Assembly: GCF_051014685.1 (NCBI RefSeq)
Contig: NW_027478717.1
Coordinates: forward strand, 558,001 to 622,000
Length of the DNA: 64,000 nt
Direction of reading: 5' to 3'
From: Ptiloglossa arizonensis
Taxonomy: Eukaryota > Arthropoda > Insecta > Hymenoptera > Colletidae
Part shown: positions 36,483 through 49,800 of the stretch, piece by piece
How positions within the stretch are numbered: position 1 is the first letter of the stretch
Layout: each line of letters opens with the position of its first letter
Notes under the pieces: generated by a model
The model's input: the letters and a program-made list of their open reading frames with translations, nothing else
Databases searched by the model: none
What the model was told of the DNA's origin: nothing
Translations under genes and position numbers: made by a program

Positions 36483-39400
36483 GATATGGGAGTTTGAAGC
36501 CAAGAAATGGTTGAGAAGACAAAAAATTTTTCGCAATTCTGCTGCTCCAAACGCTTAACCAGAATGGCCTAGGGAGAAAATATACATACCGCTGTAATCG
36601 GGCGAGTTTCTACTTTCAGATGCAACAGGAATTTTTGGGTTAGGTCAATCCGTTAGCGAGATATGGGAGTTTGAAGCCAAGAAATGGTTGAGAAGGCAAA
36701 AAATTTGTCGCAATTCTGCTGCTCCAAACGCTTAACCAGAATGGCCTAGGGAAAAAATACACATACCGTTGTAATCGGGCGAGTTTCTACTTTCAGATGA
36801 AATAGGAATTTTTGGGTTAGGTCAAGCCGTTCGCGAGATATGGGAGTTTGAAGCCAAGAAATGGTAGACAAGGCAAAAAATTTTTCGCAATTCTGCTGCT
36901 CCAAACGCTTAACCAGAATGGCCTAGGGAAAAAATACACATACCGTTGTAATCGGGCGAGTTTCTACTTTCAGATGCAATAGGAAATTTTGGGTTAGGTC
37001 AATCCGTTCGCGAGATATGGGAGTTTGAAGCCAAGAAATGCTTGAGAAAGCAAAAAATTTTCGCAATTCTGCTGCTCCAAACGCTTAACCAGAATGGCCT
37101 AGGGAAAAAATGCACATACTCTTGTAATCGGGCGAGTTTCTACTTTCAGATGCAATAGGAATTTTTGGGTTAGGTCAATCCGTTCGCGAGATATGGGAGT
37201 TTGAAGCCAAGAAATGGTAGAGAAGGCAAAAAATTTTTCACAATTCTGCTGCTCCAAACGCTTAACCAGAATGACCTAGGGAAAAAATACACATACCGTT
37301 GTAATCGGGCGAGTTTCTACTTTCAGATGCAATAGGAATTTTTGGGTTAGGTCAATCCGTTCGCGAGATATGGGAGTTTGAAGCCAAGAAATGGTAGAGA
37401 AGGCAAAAAATTTTTCACAATACTGCTGCTCCAAACGCTTAACCAGAATGACCTAGGGAAAAAATACACATACCGTTGTAATCGGGCGAGTTTCTACTTT
37501 CAGATGCAATAGGAATTTTTGGGTTAGGTCAATCCGTTCGCGAGATATGGGACTTTGAAGCCAAGAAATGGTTGAGAAGGCAAAAAATTTTTCGCAATTC
37601 TGCTGCTCCAAACGCTTAACCAGAATGGCCTAGGGAAAAAATACACATACCTTTGTAATCGGACGAGTTTCTACTTTCAGATGCAATAGGAAATTTTGGG
37701 TTACGTCAATCCGTTCGCGAGATATGGGAGTTTGAAGCTAAGAAATGGTTGAGAAGACAACAAATTTTTCGCACTTCTGCTGCTCCAAACGCTTAACCAG
37801 AATGGCCTAGGGAAAAAATACACATACCGTTGTAATCGGGCGAGTTTCTACTTTCAGATGCAATAGGAATTTTTTGGGATAGGTCAGTCCGTTCGCGAGA
37901 TATGAGACTTTGAAGCCAAGAAATGGTTGAGAAGGCAAAAAATTTTTCGCAATTCTGCTGCTCCAAACGCTTAACCAGAATGGCCTAGGGAAAAAATACA
38001 CATACCGTTGTAATCGGGCGAGTTTCTACTTTCAGATGCAATAGGAAATTTTGGGTTACGTCAATCCGTTCGCGAGGTGTGGGAGTTTGAAGCTAAGAAA
38101 TGGTTGAGAAGACAACAAATTTTTCGCAATTCTGCTGCTCCAAACGCTTAACCAGAATGGGCTAGGGAAAAAATACACGTACCGTTGTAATCGGGCGAGT
38201 TTCTACTTTCACACGCAAGAGGAATTTTTGGGTTAGGTCAATCCGTCCGCGAGATATGGGAGTTTGAAGCCAAGAAATGGTTGAGAAGACAAAAAATTTT
38301 TCGCAATTCTGCTGCTCCAAACGCTTAACCAGAATGGCCTATGGAAAAAATACACATACCGTTGTAATCGGGCGAGTTTCTACTTTCAGATGCAACAGGA
38401 ATTTTTGGGTTAGGTCAATCCGTTCGCGATATATGGGAGTTTGAAGCCAAGAAATGGTTGAGAAGGCAAAAAATTTTTCGCAATTCTGCTGCTCCAAACG
38501 CTTAACCAGAATGGCCTAGGGAAAAAATACACATACCATTGTAATCGGGCGAGTTTCTACTTTCAGATGCAATAGGAAATTTTGGGTTACGTCAATCCGT
38601 TCGCGAGGTATGGGGGTTTGAAGCTAAGAAATGGTTGAGAAGACAACAAATTTTTCGCAATTCTGCTGCTCCAAACGCTTAACCAGAATGGGCTAGGGAA
38701 AAAATACACGTACCGTTGTAATCGGGCGAGTTTCTACTTTCACACGCAAGAGGAATTATTGGGTTAGGTCAATCCGTCCGCGAGATATGGGAGTTTGAAG
38801 CCAAGAAATGGTTGAGAAGACAAAAAATTTTTCGCAATTCCGCTGCTCCAAACGCTTAACCAGAATGGCCTATGGAAAAAATACACATACCGTTGTAATC
38901 GGGCGAGTTTCTACTTTCAGATGCAACAGGAATTTTTGGGTTAGGTCAATCCGTTCGCGAGATATGGGAGTTTGAAGCCAAGAAATGGTTGAGAAGACAA
39001 AAAATTTTTCGCAATTCTGCTGCTCCAAACGCTTAACCAGAATGGCCTATGGAAAAAATACACATACCGTTGTAATCGGGTGAGTTTCTACTTTCAGATG
39101 CAACAGGAATTTTTGGGTTAGGTCAATCCGTTCGCGAGATATGGGAGTTTGAAGCCAAGAAATGGTTGAGAAGGCAAAAAATTTTTCGCAATTCTGCTGC
39201 TCCAAACGCTTAACCAGAATGGCCTAGGGAGAAAATATACATACCGCTGTAATCGGGCGAGGTTCTACTTTCAGATGCAACAGGAATTTTTGGGTTAGGT
39301 CAATCCGTTCGCGAGATATGGGAGTTTGAAGCCAAGAAATGGTTGAGAAGGCAAAAAATTTTTCGCAGTTCTGCTGCTCCAAACGCTTAACCAGAATGGC

Positions 39401-41125
39401 CTAGGGAAAAAATACACATACCGTTGTAATCGGGCCAGTTTCTACTTTCAGATGAAATAGGAATTTTTGGGTTAGGTCAAGCCGTTCGCGCGATATGGGA
39501 GTTTGAAGCCAAGAAATGCGTGAGAAAGCAAAAAATTTTCGCAATTCTGCTGCTCCAAACGCTTAACCAGAATGGCCTAGGGAAAAAATGCACATACTCT
39601 TGTAATCGGGCGAGTTTCTACTTTCAGATGCAATAGGAATTTTTGGGTTAGGTCAATCCGTTCGCGAGATATGGGAGTTTGAAGCCAAGAAATGGTAGAG
39701 AAGGCAAAAAATTTTTCACAATTCTGCTGCTCCAAACGCTTAACCAGAATGACCTAGGGAAAAAATACACATACCGTTGTAATCGGGCGAGTTTCTACTT
39801 TCAGATGCAATAGGAATTTTTGGGTTAGGTCAATCCGTTCGCGAGATATGGGAGTTTGAAGCCAAGAAATGGTAGAGAAGGCAAAAAATTTTTCACAATA
39901 CTGCTGCTCCAAACGCTTAACCAGAATGACCTAGGGAAAAAATACACATACCGTTGTAATCGGGCGCGTTTCTACTTTCAGATGCAATAGGAATTTTTGG
40001 GTTAGGTCAATCCGTTCGCGAGATATGGGACTTTGAAGCCAAGAAATGGTTGAGAAGGCAAAAAATTTTTCGCAATTCTGCTGCTCCAAACGCTTAACCA
40101 GAATGGCCTAGGGAAAAAATACACATACCTTTGTAATCGGGCGAGTTTCTACTTTCAGATGCAATAGGAAATTTTGGGTTACCTCATTCCGTTCGCGAGA
40201 TATGGGAGTTTGAAGCTAAGAAATGGTTGAGAAGACAACAAATTTTTCGCACTTCTGCTGCTCCAAACGCTTAACCAGTATGGCCTAGGAAAAAAATACA
40301 CATACCGTTGTAATCGGGCGAGTTTCTACTTTCAGGTGAAATAGGAATTTTTGGGTTAGGTCAATCCGTTCGCGAGATATGGGACTTTGAAGCCAAGAAA
40401 TGGTTGAGAAGGCAAAAAATTTTTCGCAATTCTGCTGCTCCAAACGCTTAACCAGAATGGCCTAGGGAAAAAATACACACACCGTTGTAATCGGGCGAGT
40501 TTCTACTTTCAGATGCAATAGGAATTTTTGGGTTAGGTCAATCCGTTCGCGAGATATGGGAGTTTGAAGACAAGAAATGGTTGCGAAGGCAAAAAATTTT
40601 TCGCAATTCTGCTGCTCCGAACGCTTAACCAGAATGGCCTAGGGAAAAAATACACATACCGTTGTAATGGGGCGAGTTTCTACTTTCAGATGCAATAGGA
40701 AATTTTGGGTTACGTCAATCCGTTCGCGAGATATGGGAGTTTGAAGCTAAGAAATGGTTGAGAAGACAACAAATTTTTCGCACTTCTGCTGCTCCAAACG
40801 CTTAACCAGAATGGCCTAGGGAAAAAATACACATACCGTTGTAATCGGGCGAGTTTCTACTTTCAGATGCAATAGGAATTTTTTGGGATAGGTCAGTCCG
40901 TTCGCGAGATATGAGACTTTGAAGCCAAGAAATGGTTGAGAAGGCAAAAAATTTTTCGCAATTCTGCTGCTCCAAACGCTTAACCAGAATGGCCTAGGGA
41001 AAAAATACACATACCGTTGTAATCGGGCGAGTTTCTACTTTCAGATGCAATAGGAAATTTTGGGTTACGTCAATCCGTTCGCGAGGTGTGGGAGTTTGAA
41101 GCTAAGAAATGGTTGAGAAGACAAC

Positions 41126-42135
41126 AAATTTTTCGCAATTCTGCTGCTCCAAACGCTTAACCAGAATGGCCTATGGAAAAAATACACATACCGTTGTAAT
41201 CGGGTGAGTTTCTACTTTCAGATGCAACAGGAATTTTTGGGTTAGGTCAATCCGTTCGCGAGATATGGGAGTTTGAAGCCAAGAAATGGTTGAGAAGGCA
41301 AAAAATTTTTCGCAATTCTGCTGCTCCAAACGCTTAACCAGAATGGCCTAGGGAGAAAATATACATACCGCTGTAATCGGGCGAGGTTCTACTTTCAGAT
41401 GCAACAGGAATTTTTGGGTTAGGTCAATCCGTTCGCGAGATATGGGAGTTTGAAGCCAAGAAATGGTTGAGAAGGCAAAAAATTTTTCGCAATTCTGCTG
41501 CTCCAAACGCTTAACCAGAATGGCCTAGGGAAAAAATACACATACCGTTGTAATCGGGCCAGTTTCTACTTTCAGATGAAATAGGAATTTTTGGGTTAGG
41601 TCAATCCGTTCGCGAGATATGGGAGTTTGAAGCCAAGAAATGGTTGAGAAGACAAAAAATTTTTCGCAATTCTGCTGCTCCAAACGCTTAACCAGAATGG
41701 CCTATGGAAAAAATACCCATACCGTTGTAATCGGGTGAGTTTCTACTTTCAGATGCAACAGGAATTTTTGGGTTAGGTCAATCCGTTCGCGAGATATGGG
41801 AGTTTGAAGCCAAGAAATGGTTGAGAAGGCAAAAAATTTTTCGCAATTCTGCTGCTCCAAACGCTTAACCAGAATGGCCTAGGGAGAAAATATACATACC
41901 GCTGTAATCGGGCGAGGTTCTACTTTCAGATGCAACAGGAATTTTTGGGTTAGGTCAATCCGTTCGCGAGATATGGGAGTTTGAAGCCAAGAAATGGTTG
42001 AGAAGGCAAAAAATTTTTCGCAATTCTGCTGCTCCAAACGCTTAACCAGAATGGCCTAGGGAAAAAATACACATACCGTTGTAATCGGGCCAGTTTCTAC
42101 TTTCAGATGAAATAGGAATTTTTGGGTTAGGTCAA
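41126..42135 (+). repeat. Second 531-bp trimer pair
   Basis: Units 41,126-41,656 and 41,657-42,135 share a series of cctatgg/gggtgag, cctagggagaaaatatac/gggcgaggttc and gggccag/agatgaaatagg monomers. The pair is bounded by agacaaca/agacaaaa on the left and gtcaatccg/gtcaagccg on the right. The same pair recurs at 48,736-49,745 and again at 51,391-52,400. It is a different trimer from the 34,900 array. Confidence 0.8.
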
Positions 42136-42190
42136 GCCGTTCGCGAGATATGGGAGTTTGAAGCCAAGAAATGCGTGAGAAAGCAAAAAA

Positions 42191-45100
42191 TTTTCGCAAT
42201 TCTGCTGCTCCAAACGCTTAACCAGAATGGCCTAGGAAAAAAATACACAAACCGTTGTAATCGGGCGAGTTTCTACTTTCAGGTGAAATAGGAATTTTTG
42301 GGTTAGGTCTATCCGTTCGCGAGATATGGGAGTTTGAAGCTAAGAAATGGTTGAGAAGGCAAAAAATTTTTCGCAATTCTGCTGCTCCAAACGCTTAACC
42401 AGAATGGCCTAGGGAAAAAATACACATACCGTTGTAATCGGGCGAGTTTCTACTTTCAGATGCAATAGGAATTTTTGGGATAGGTCAGTCCGTTCGCGAG
42501 ATATGAGACTTTGAAGCCAAGAAATGGTTGAGAAGGCAAAAAATTTTTCGCAATTCTGCTGCTCCAAACGCTTAACCAGAATGGCCTAGGGAAAAAATAC
42601 ACATACCGTTGTAATCGGGCGAGTTTCTACTTTCAGATGCAATAGGAAATTTTGGGTTACGTCAATCCGTTCGCGAGGTATGGGAGTTTGAAGCTAAGAA
42701 ATGGTTGAGAAGACAACAAATTTTTCGCAATTCTGCTGCTCCAAACGCTTAACCAGAATGGGCTAGGGAAAAAATACACGTACCGTTGTAATCGGCCGAG
42801 TTTCTACTTTCACACGCAAGAGGAATTTTTGGGTTAGGTCAATCCGTCCGCGAGATATGGGAGTTTGAAGCCAAGAAATGGTTGAGAAGACAAAAAATTT
42901 TTCGCAATTCTGCTGCTCCAAACGCTTAACCAGAATGGCCTATGGAAAAAATACACATACCGTTGTAATCGGGCGAGTTTCTACTTTCAGATGCAACAGG
43001 AATTTTTGGGTTAGGTCAATCCGTTCGCGATATATGGGAGTTTGAAGCCAAGAAATGGTTGAGAAGGCAAAAAATTTTTCGCAATTCTGCTGCTCCAAAC
43101 GCTTAACCAGAATGGCCTAGGGAAAAAATACACATACCGTTGTAATCGGGCGAGTTTCTACTTTCAGATGCAATAGGAAATTTTGGGTTACGTCAATCCG
43201 TTCGCGAGGTATGGGGGTTTGAAGCTAAGAAATGGTTGAGAAGACAACAAATTTTTCGCAATTCTGCTGCTCCAAACGCTTAACCAGAATGGGCTAGGGA
43301 AAAAATACACGTACCGTTGTAATCGGGCGAGTTTCTACTTTCACACGCAAGAGGAATTATTGGGTTAGGTCAATCCGTCCGCGAGATATGGGAGTTTGAA
43401 GCCAAGAAATGGTTGAGAAGACAAAAAATTTTTCGCAATTCTGCTGCTCCAAACGCTTAACCAGAATGGCCTATGGAAGAAATACACATACCGTTGTAAT
43501 CGGGCGAGTTTCTACTTTCAGATGCAACAGGAATTTTTGGGTTAGGTCAATCCGTTCGCGATATATGGGAGTTTGAAGCCAAGAAATGGTTGAGAAGGCA
43601 AAAAATTTTTCGCAATTCTGCTGCTCCAAACGCTTAACCAGAATGGCCTAGGGAAAAAATACACATACCGTTGTAATCGGGCGAGTTTCTACTTTCAGAT
43701 GCAATAGGGAATTTTGGGTTACGTCAATCCGTTCGCGAGGTATGGGGGTTTGAAGCTAAGAAATGGTTGAGAAGACAACAAATTTTTCGCAATTCTGCTG
43801 CTCCAAACGCTTAACCAGAATGGGCTAGGGAAAAAATACACGTACCGTTGTAATCGGGCGAGTTGCTACTTTCACACGCAAGAGGAATTATTGGGTTAGG
43901 TCAATCCGTCCGCGAGATATGGGAGTTTGAAGCCAAGAAATGGTTGAGAAGACAAAAAATTTTTCGCAATTCTGCTGCTCCAAACGCTTAACCAGAATGG
44001 CCTATGGAAAAAATACACATACCGTTGTAATCGGGCGAGTTTCTACTTTCAGATGCAACAGGAATTTTTGGGTTAGGTCAATCCGTTCGCGAGATATGGT
44101 AGTTTGAAGCCAAGAAATGGTTGAGAAGACAAAAAATTTTTCGCAATTCTGCTGCTCCAAACGCTTAACCAGAATGGCCTAGGGAGAAAATATACATACC
44201 GCTGTAATCGGGCGAGTTTCTACTTTCAGATGCAACAGGAATTTTTGGGTTAGGTCAATCCGTTAGCGAGATATGGGAGTTTGAAGCCAAGAAATGGTTG
44301 AGAAGGCAAAAAATTTGTCGCAATTCTGCTGCTCCAAACGCTTAACCAGAATGGCCTAGGGAAAAAATACACATACCGTTGTAATCGGGCGAGTTTCTAC
44401 TTTCAGATGAAATAGGAATTTTTGGGTTAGGTCAAGCCGTTCGCGAGATATGGGAGTTTGAAGCCAAGAAATGGTAGACAAGGCAAAAAATTTTTCGCAA
44501 TTCTGCTGCTCCAAACGCTTAACCAGAATGGCCTAGGGAAAAAATACACATACCGTTGTAATCGGGCGAGTTTCTACTTTCAGATGCAATAGGAAATTTT
44601 GGGTTAGGTCAATCCGTTCGCGAGATATGGGAGTTTGAAGCCAAGAAATGCTTGAGAAAGCAAAAAATTTTCGCAATTCTGCTGCTCCAAACGCTTAACC
44701 AGAATGGCCTAGGGAAAAAATGCACATACTCTTGTAATCGGGCGAGTTTCTACTTTCAGATGCAATAGGAATTTTTGGGTTAGGTCAATCCGTTCGCGAG
44801 ATATGGGAGTTTGAAGCCAAGAAATGGTAGAGAAGGCAAAAAATTTTTCACAATTCTGCTGCTCCAAACGCTTAACCAGAATGACCTAGGGAAAAAATAC
44901 ACATACCGTTGTAATCGGGCGAGTTTCTACTTTCAGATGCAATAGGAATTTTTGGGTTAGGTCAATCCGTTCGCGAGATATGGGAGTTTGAAGCCAAGAA
45001 ATGGTAGAGAAGGCAAAAAATTTTTCACAATACTGCTGCTCCAAACGCTTAACCAGAATGACCTAGGGAAAAAATACACATACCGTTGTAATCGGGCGAG

Positions 45101-48100
45101 TTTCTACTTTCAGATGCAATAGGAATTTTTGGGTTAGGTCAATCCGTTCGCGAGATATGGGACTTTGAAGCCAAGAAATGGTTGAGAAGGCAAAAAATTT
45201 TTCGCAATTCTGCTGCTCCAAACGCTTAACCAGAATGGCCTAGGGAAAAAATACACATACCTTTGTAATCGGACGAGTTTCTACTTTCAGATGCAATAGG
45301 AAATTTTGGGTTACGTCAATCCGTTCGCGAGATATGGGAGTTTGAAGCTAAGAAATGGTTGAGAAGACAACAAATTTTTCGCACTTCTGCTGCTCCAAAC
45401 GCTTAACCAGAATGGCCTAGGGAAAAAATACACATACCGTTGTAATCGGGCGAGTTTCTACTTTCAGATGCAATAGGAATTTTTTGGGATAGGTCAGTCC
45501 GTTCGCGAGATATGAGACTTTGAAGCCAAGAAATGGTTGAGAAGGCAAAAAATTTTTCGCAATTCTGCTGCTCCAAACGCTTAACCAGAATGGCCTAGGG
45601 AAAAAATACACATACCGTTGTAATCGGGCGAGTTTCTACTTTCAGATGCAATAGGAAATTTTGGGTTACGTCAATCCGTTCGCGAGGTGTGGGAGTTTGA
45701 AGCTAAGAAATGGTTGAGAAGACAACAAATTTTTCGCAATTCTGCTGCTCCAAACGCTTAACCAGAATGGGCTAGGGAAAAAATACACGTACCGTTGTAA
45801 TCGGGCGAGTTTCTACTTTCACACGCAAGAGGAATTTTTGGGTTAGGTCAATCCGTCCGCGAGATATGGGAGTTTGAAGCCAAGAAATGGTTGAGAAGAC
45901 AAAAAATTTTTCGCAATTCTGCTGCTCCAAACGCTTAACCAGAATGGCCTATGGAAAAAATACACATACCGTTGTAATCGGGCGAGTTTCTACTTTCAGA
46001 TGCAACAGGAATTTTTGGGTTAGGTCAATCCGTTCGCGATATATGGGAGTTTGAAGCCAAGAAATGGTTGAGAAGGCAAAAAATTTTTCGCAATTCTGCT
46101 GCTCCAAACGCTTAACCAGAATGGCCTAGGGAAAAAATACACATACCATTGTAATCGGGCGAGTTTCTACTTTCAGATGCAATAGGAAATTTTGGGTTAC
46201 GTCAATCCGTTCGCGAGGTATGGGGGTTTGAAGCTAAGAAATGGTTGAGAAGACAACAAATTTTTCGCAATTCTGCTGCTCCAAACGCTTAACCAGAATG
46301 GGCTAGGGAAAAAATACACGTACCGTTGTAATCGGGCGAGTTTCTACTTTCACACGCAAGAGGAATTATTGGGTTAGGTCAATCCGTCCGCGAGATATGG
46401 GAGTTTGAAGCCAAGAAATGGTTGAGAAGACAAAAAATTTTTCGCAATTCCGCTGCTCCAAACGCTTAACCAGAATGGCCTATGGAAAAAATACACATAC
46501 CGTTGTAATCGGGCGAGTTTCTACTTTCAGATGCAACAGGAATTTTTGGGTTAGGTCAATCCGTTCGCGAGATATGGGAGTTTGAAGCCAAGAAATGGTT
46601 GAGAAGACAAAAAATTTTTCGCAATTCTGCTGCTCCAAACGCTTAACCAGAATGGCCTATGGAAAAAATACACATACCGTTGTAATCGGGTGAGTTTCTA
46701 CTTTCAGATGCAACAGGAATTTTTGGGTTAGGTCAATCCGTTCGCGAGATATGGGAGTTTGAAGCCAAGAAATGGTTGAGAAGGCAAAAAATTTTTCGCA
46801 ATTCTGCTGCTCCAAACGCTTAACCAGAATGGCCTAGGGAGAAAATATACATACCGCTGTAATCGGGCGAGGTTCTACTTTCAGATGCAACAGGAATTTT
46901 TGGGTTAGGTCAATCCGTTCGCGAGATATGGGAGTTTGAAGCCAAGAAATGGTTGAGAAGGCAAAAAATTTTTCGCAATTCTGCTGCTCCAAACGCTTAA
47001 CCAGAATGGCCTAGGGAAAAAATACACATACCGTTGTAATCGGGCCAGTTTCTACTTTCAGATGAAATAGGAATTTTTGGGTTAGGTCAAGCCGTTCGCG
47101 AGATATGGGAGTTTGAAGCCAAGAAATGCGTGAGAAAGCAAAAAATTTTCGCAATTCTGCTGCTCCAAACGCTTAACCAGAATGGCCTAGGGAAAAAATG
47201 CACATACTCTTGTAATCGGGCGAGTTTCTACTTTCAGATGCAATAGGAATTTTTGGGTTAGGTCAATCCGTTCGCGAGATATGGGAGTTTGAAGCCAAGA
47301 AATGGTAGAGAAGGCAAAAAATTTTTCACAATTCTGCTGCTCCAAACGCTTAACCAGAATGACCTAGGGAAAAAATACACATACCGTTGTAATCGGGCGA
47401 GTTTCTACTTTCAGATGCAATAGGAATTTTTGGGTTAGGTCAATCCGTTCGCGAGATATGGGAGTTTGAAGCCAAGAAATGGTAGAGAAGGCAAAAAATT
47501 TTTCACAATACTGCTGCTCCAAACGCTTAACCAGAATGACCTAGGGAAAAAATACACATACCGTTGTAATCGGGCGCGTTTCTACTTTCAGATGCAATAG
47601 GAATTTTTGGGTTAGGTCAATCCGTTCGCGAGATATGGGACTTTGAAGCCAAGAAATGGTTGAGAAGGCAAAAAATTTTTCGCAATTCTGCTGCTCCAAA
47701 CGCTTAACCAGAATGGCCTAGGGAAAAAATACACATACCTTTGTAATCGGGCGAGTTTCTACTTTCAGATGCAATAGGAAATTTTGGGTTACCTCATTCC
47801 GTTCGCGAGATATGGGAGTTTGAAGCTAAGAAATGGTTGAGAAGACAACAAATTTTTCGCACTTCTGCTGCTCCAAACGCTTAACCAGTATGGCCTAGGA
47901 GAAAAATACACATACCGTTGTAATCGGGCGAGTTTCTACTTTCAGGTGAAATAGGAATTTTTGGGTTAGGTCAATCCGTTCGCGAGATATGGGACTTTGA
48001 AGCCAAGAAATGGTTGAGAAGGCAAAAAATTTTTCGCAATTCTGCTGCTCCAAACGCTTAACCAGAATGGCCTAGGGAAAAAATACACACACCGTTGTAA

Positions 48101-49800
48101 TCGGGCGAGTTTCTACTTTCAGATGCAATAGGAATTTTTGGGTTAGGTCAATCCGTTCGCGAGATATGGGAGTTTGAAGACAAGAAATGGTTGCGAAGGC
48201 AAAAAATTTTTCGCAATTCTGCTGCTCCGAACGCTTAACCAGAATGGCCTAGGGAAAAAATACACATACCGTTGTAATGGGGCGAGTTTCTACTTTCAGA
48301 TGCAATAGGAAATTTTGGGTTACGTCAATCCGTTCGCGAGATATGGGAGTTTGAAGCTAAGAAATGGTTGAGAAGACAACAAATTTTTCGCACTTCTGCT
48401 GCTCCAAACGCTTAACCAGAATGGCCTAGGGAAAAAATACACATACCGTTGTAATCGGGCGAGTTTCTACTTTCAGATGCAATAGGAATTTTTTGGGATA
48501 GGTCAGTCCGTTCGCGAGATATGAGACTTTGAAGCCAAGAAATGGTTGAGAAGGCAAAAAATTTTTCGCAATTCTGCTGCTCCAAACGCTTAACCAGAAT
48601 GGCCTAGGGAAAAAATACACATACCGTTGTAATCGGGCGAGTTTCTACTTTCAGATGCAATAGGAAATTTTGGGTTACGTCAATCCGTTCGCGAGGTGTG
48701 GGAGTTTGAAGCTAAGAAATGGTTGAGAAGACAACAAATTTTTCGCAATTCTGCTGCTCCAAACGCTTAACCAGAATGGCCTATGGAAAAAATACACATA
48801 CCGTTGTAATCGGGTGAGTTTCTACTTTCAGATGCAACAGGAATTTTTGGGTTAGGTCAATCCGTTCGCGAGATATGGGAGTTTGAAGCCAAGAAATGGT
48901 TGAGAAGGCAAAAAATTTTTCGCAATTCTGCTGCTCCAAACGCTTAACCAGAATGGCCTAGGGAGAAAATATACATACCGCTGTAATCGGGCGAGGTTCT
49001 ACTTTCAGATGCAACAGGAATTTTTGGGTTAGGTCAATCCGTTCGCGAGATATGGGAGTTTGAAGCCAAGAAATGGTTGAGAAGGCAAAAAATTTTTCGC
49101 AATTCTGCTGCTCCAAACGCTTAACCAGAATGGCCTAGGGAAAAAATACACATACCGTTGTAATCGGGCCAGTTTCTACTTTCAGATGAAATAGGAATTT
49201 TTGGGTTAGGTCAATCCGTTCGCGAGATATGGGAGTTTGAAGCCAAGAAATGGTTGAGAAGACAAAAAATTTTTCGCAATTCTGCTGCTCCAAACGCTTA
49301 ACCAGAATGGCCTATGGAAAAAATACACATACCGTTGTAATCGGGTGAGTTTCTACTTTCAGATGCAACAGGAATTTTTGGGTTAGGTCAATCCGTTCGC
49401 GAGATATGGGAGTTTGAAGCCAAGAAATGGTTGAGAAGGCAAAAAATTTTTCGCAATTCTGCTGCTCCAAACGCTTAACCAGAATGGCCTAGGGAGAAAA
49501 TATACATACCGCTGTAATCGGGCGAGGTTCTACTTTCAGATGCAACAGGAATTTTTGGGTTAGGTCAATCCGTTCGCGAGATATGGGAGTTTGAAGCCAA
49601 GAAATGGTTGAGAAGGCAAAAAATTTTTCGCAATTCTGCTGCTCCAAACGCTTAACCAGAATGGCCTAGGGAAAAAATACACATACCGTTGTAATCGGGC
49701 CAGTTTCTACTTTCAGATGAAATAGGAATTTTTGGGTTAGGTCAAGCCGTTCGCGAGATATGGGAGTTTGAAGCCAAGAAATGCGTGAGAAAGCAAAAAA
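42191..49800 (+). repeat. 43-monomer block, copy B, directly adjoining copy A
   Basis: Tandem second copy; identity extends to 49,846, where cctaggga replaces the cctaggaa at 42,237. The junction window is 42,191-42,236 (46 bp shared by all contexts). Private changes include ggaagaaatac near 43,479, gatatggtag near 44,098 and taggagaaaaatac near 47,900. As with the 50-mer block, either a recent unequal exchange or an assembly duplication would give this pattern. Confidence 0.93.
46538..49192 (+). repeat. 15-monomer HOR, unit 1 (2,655 bp = 15 x 177 exactly)
   Basis: Identity with the next unit begins at 46,538/49,193, after the gcaacagg/gaaatagg difference. The unit contains the aatgcgtgagaaagc / tgcacatactcttg monomer pair, two tggtagagaaggc monomers with cctaggg preceded by atga, the acctcattccg monomer and the gaattttttgggatagg monomer. 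A near-identical stretch also exists at 38,928-41,582 as part of 43-mer copy A. Confidence 0.9.

Larger units (their letters stand above)
34581..42190 (+). repeat. 43-monomer block, copy A (7,610 bp)
   Basis: All variants from 34,581 recur at +7,610 bp (43 x 177 - 1), for example 34,621 at 42,231, 37,807 at 45,417 and 40,816 at 48,426. Left of the start the copies differ (gagaaggcaaaaaattttt here versus gagaaagcaaaaaatttt before 42,191). By eye there are only about eight differences in 7.6 kb, including gaatgccctaggg at 36,037, cgcagttc near 39,366, cgcgcgatatgg near 39,489 and tacccatacc near 41,715. Confidence 0.93.
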
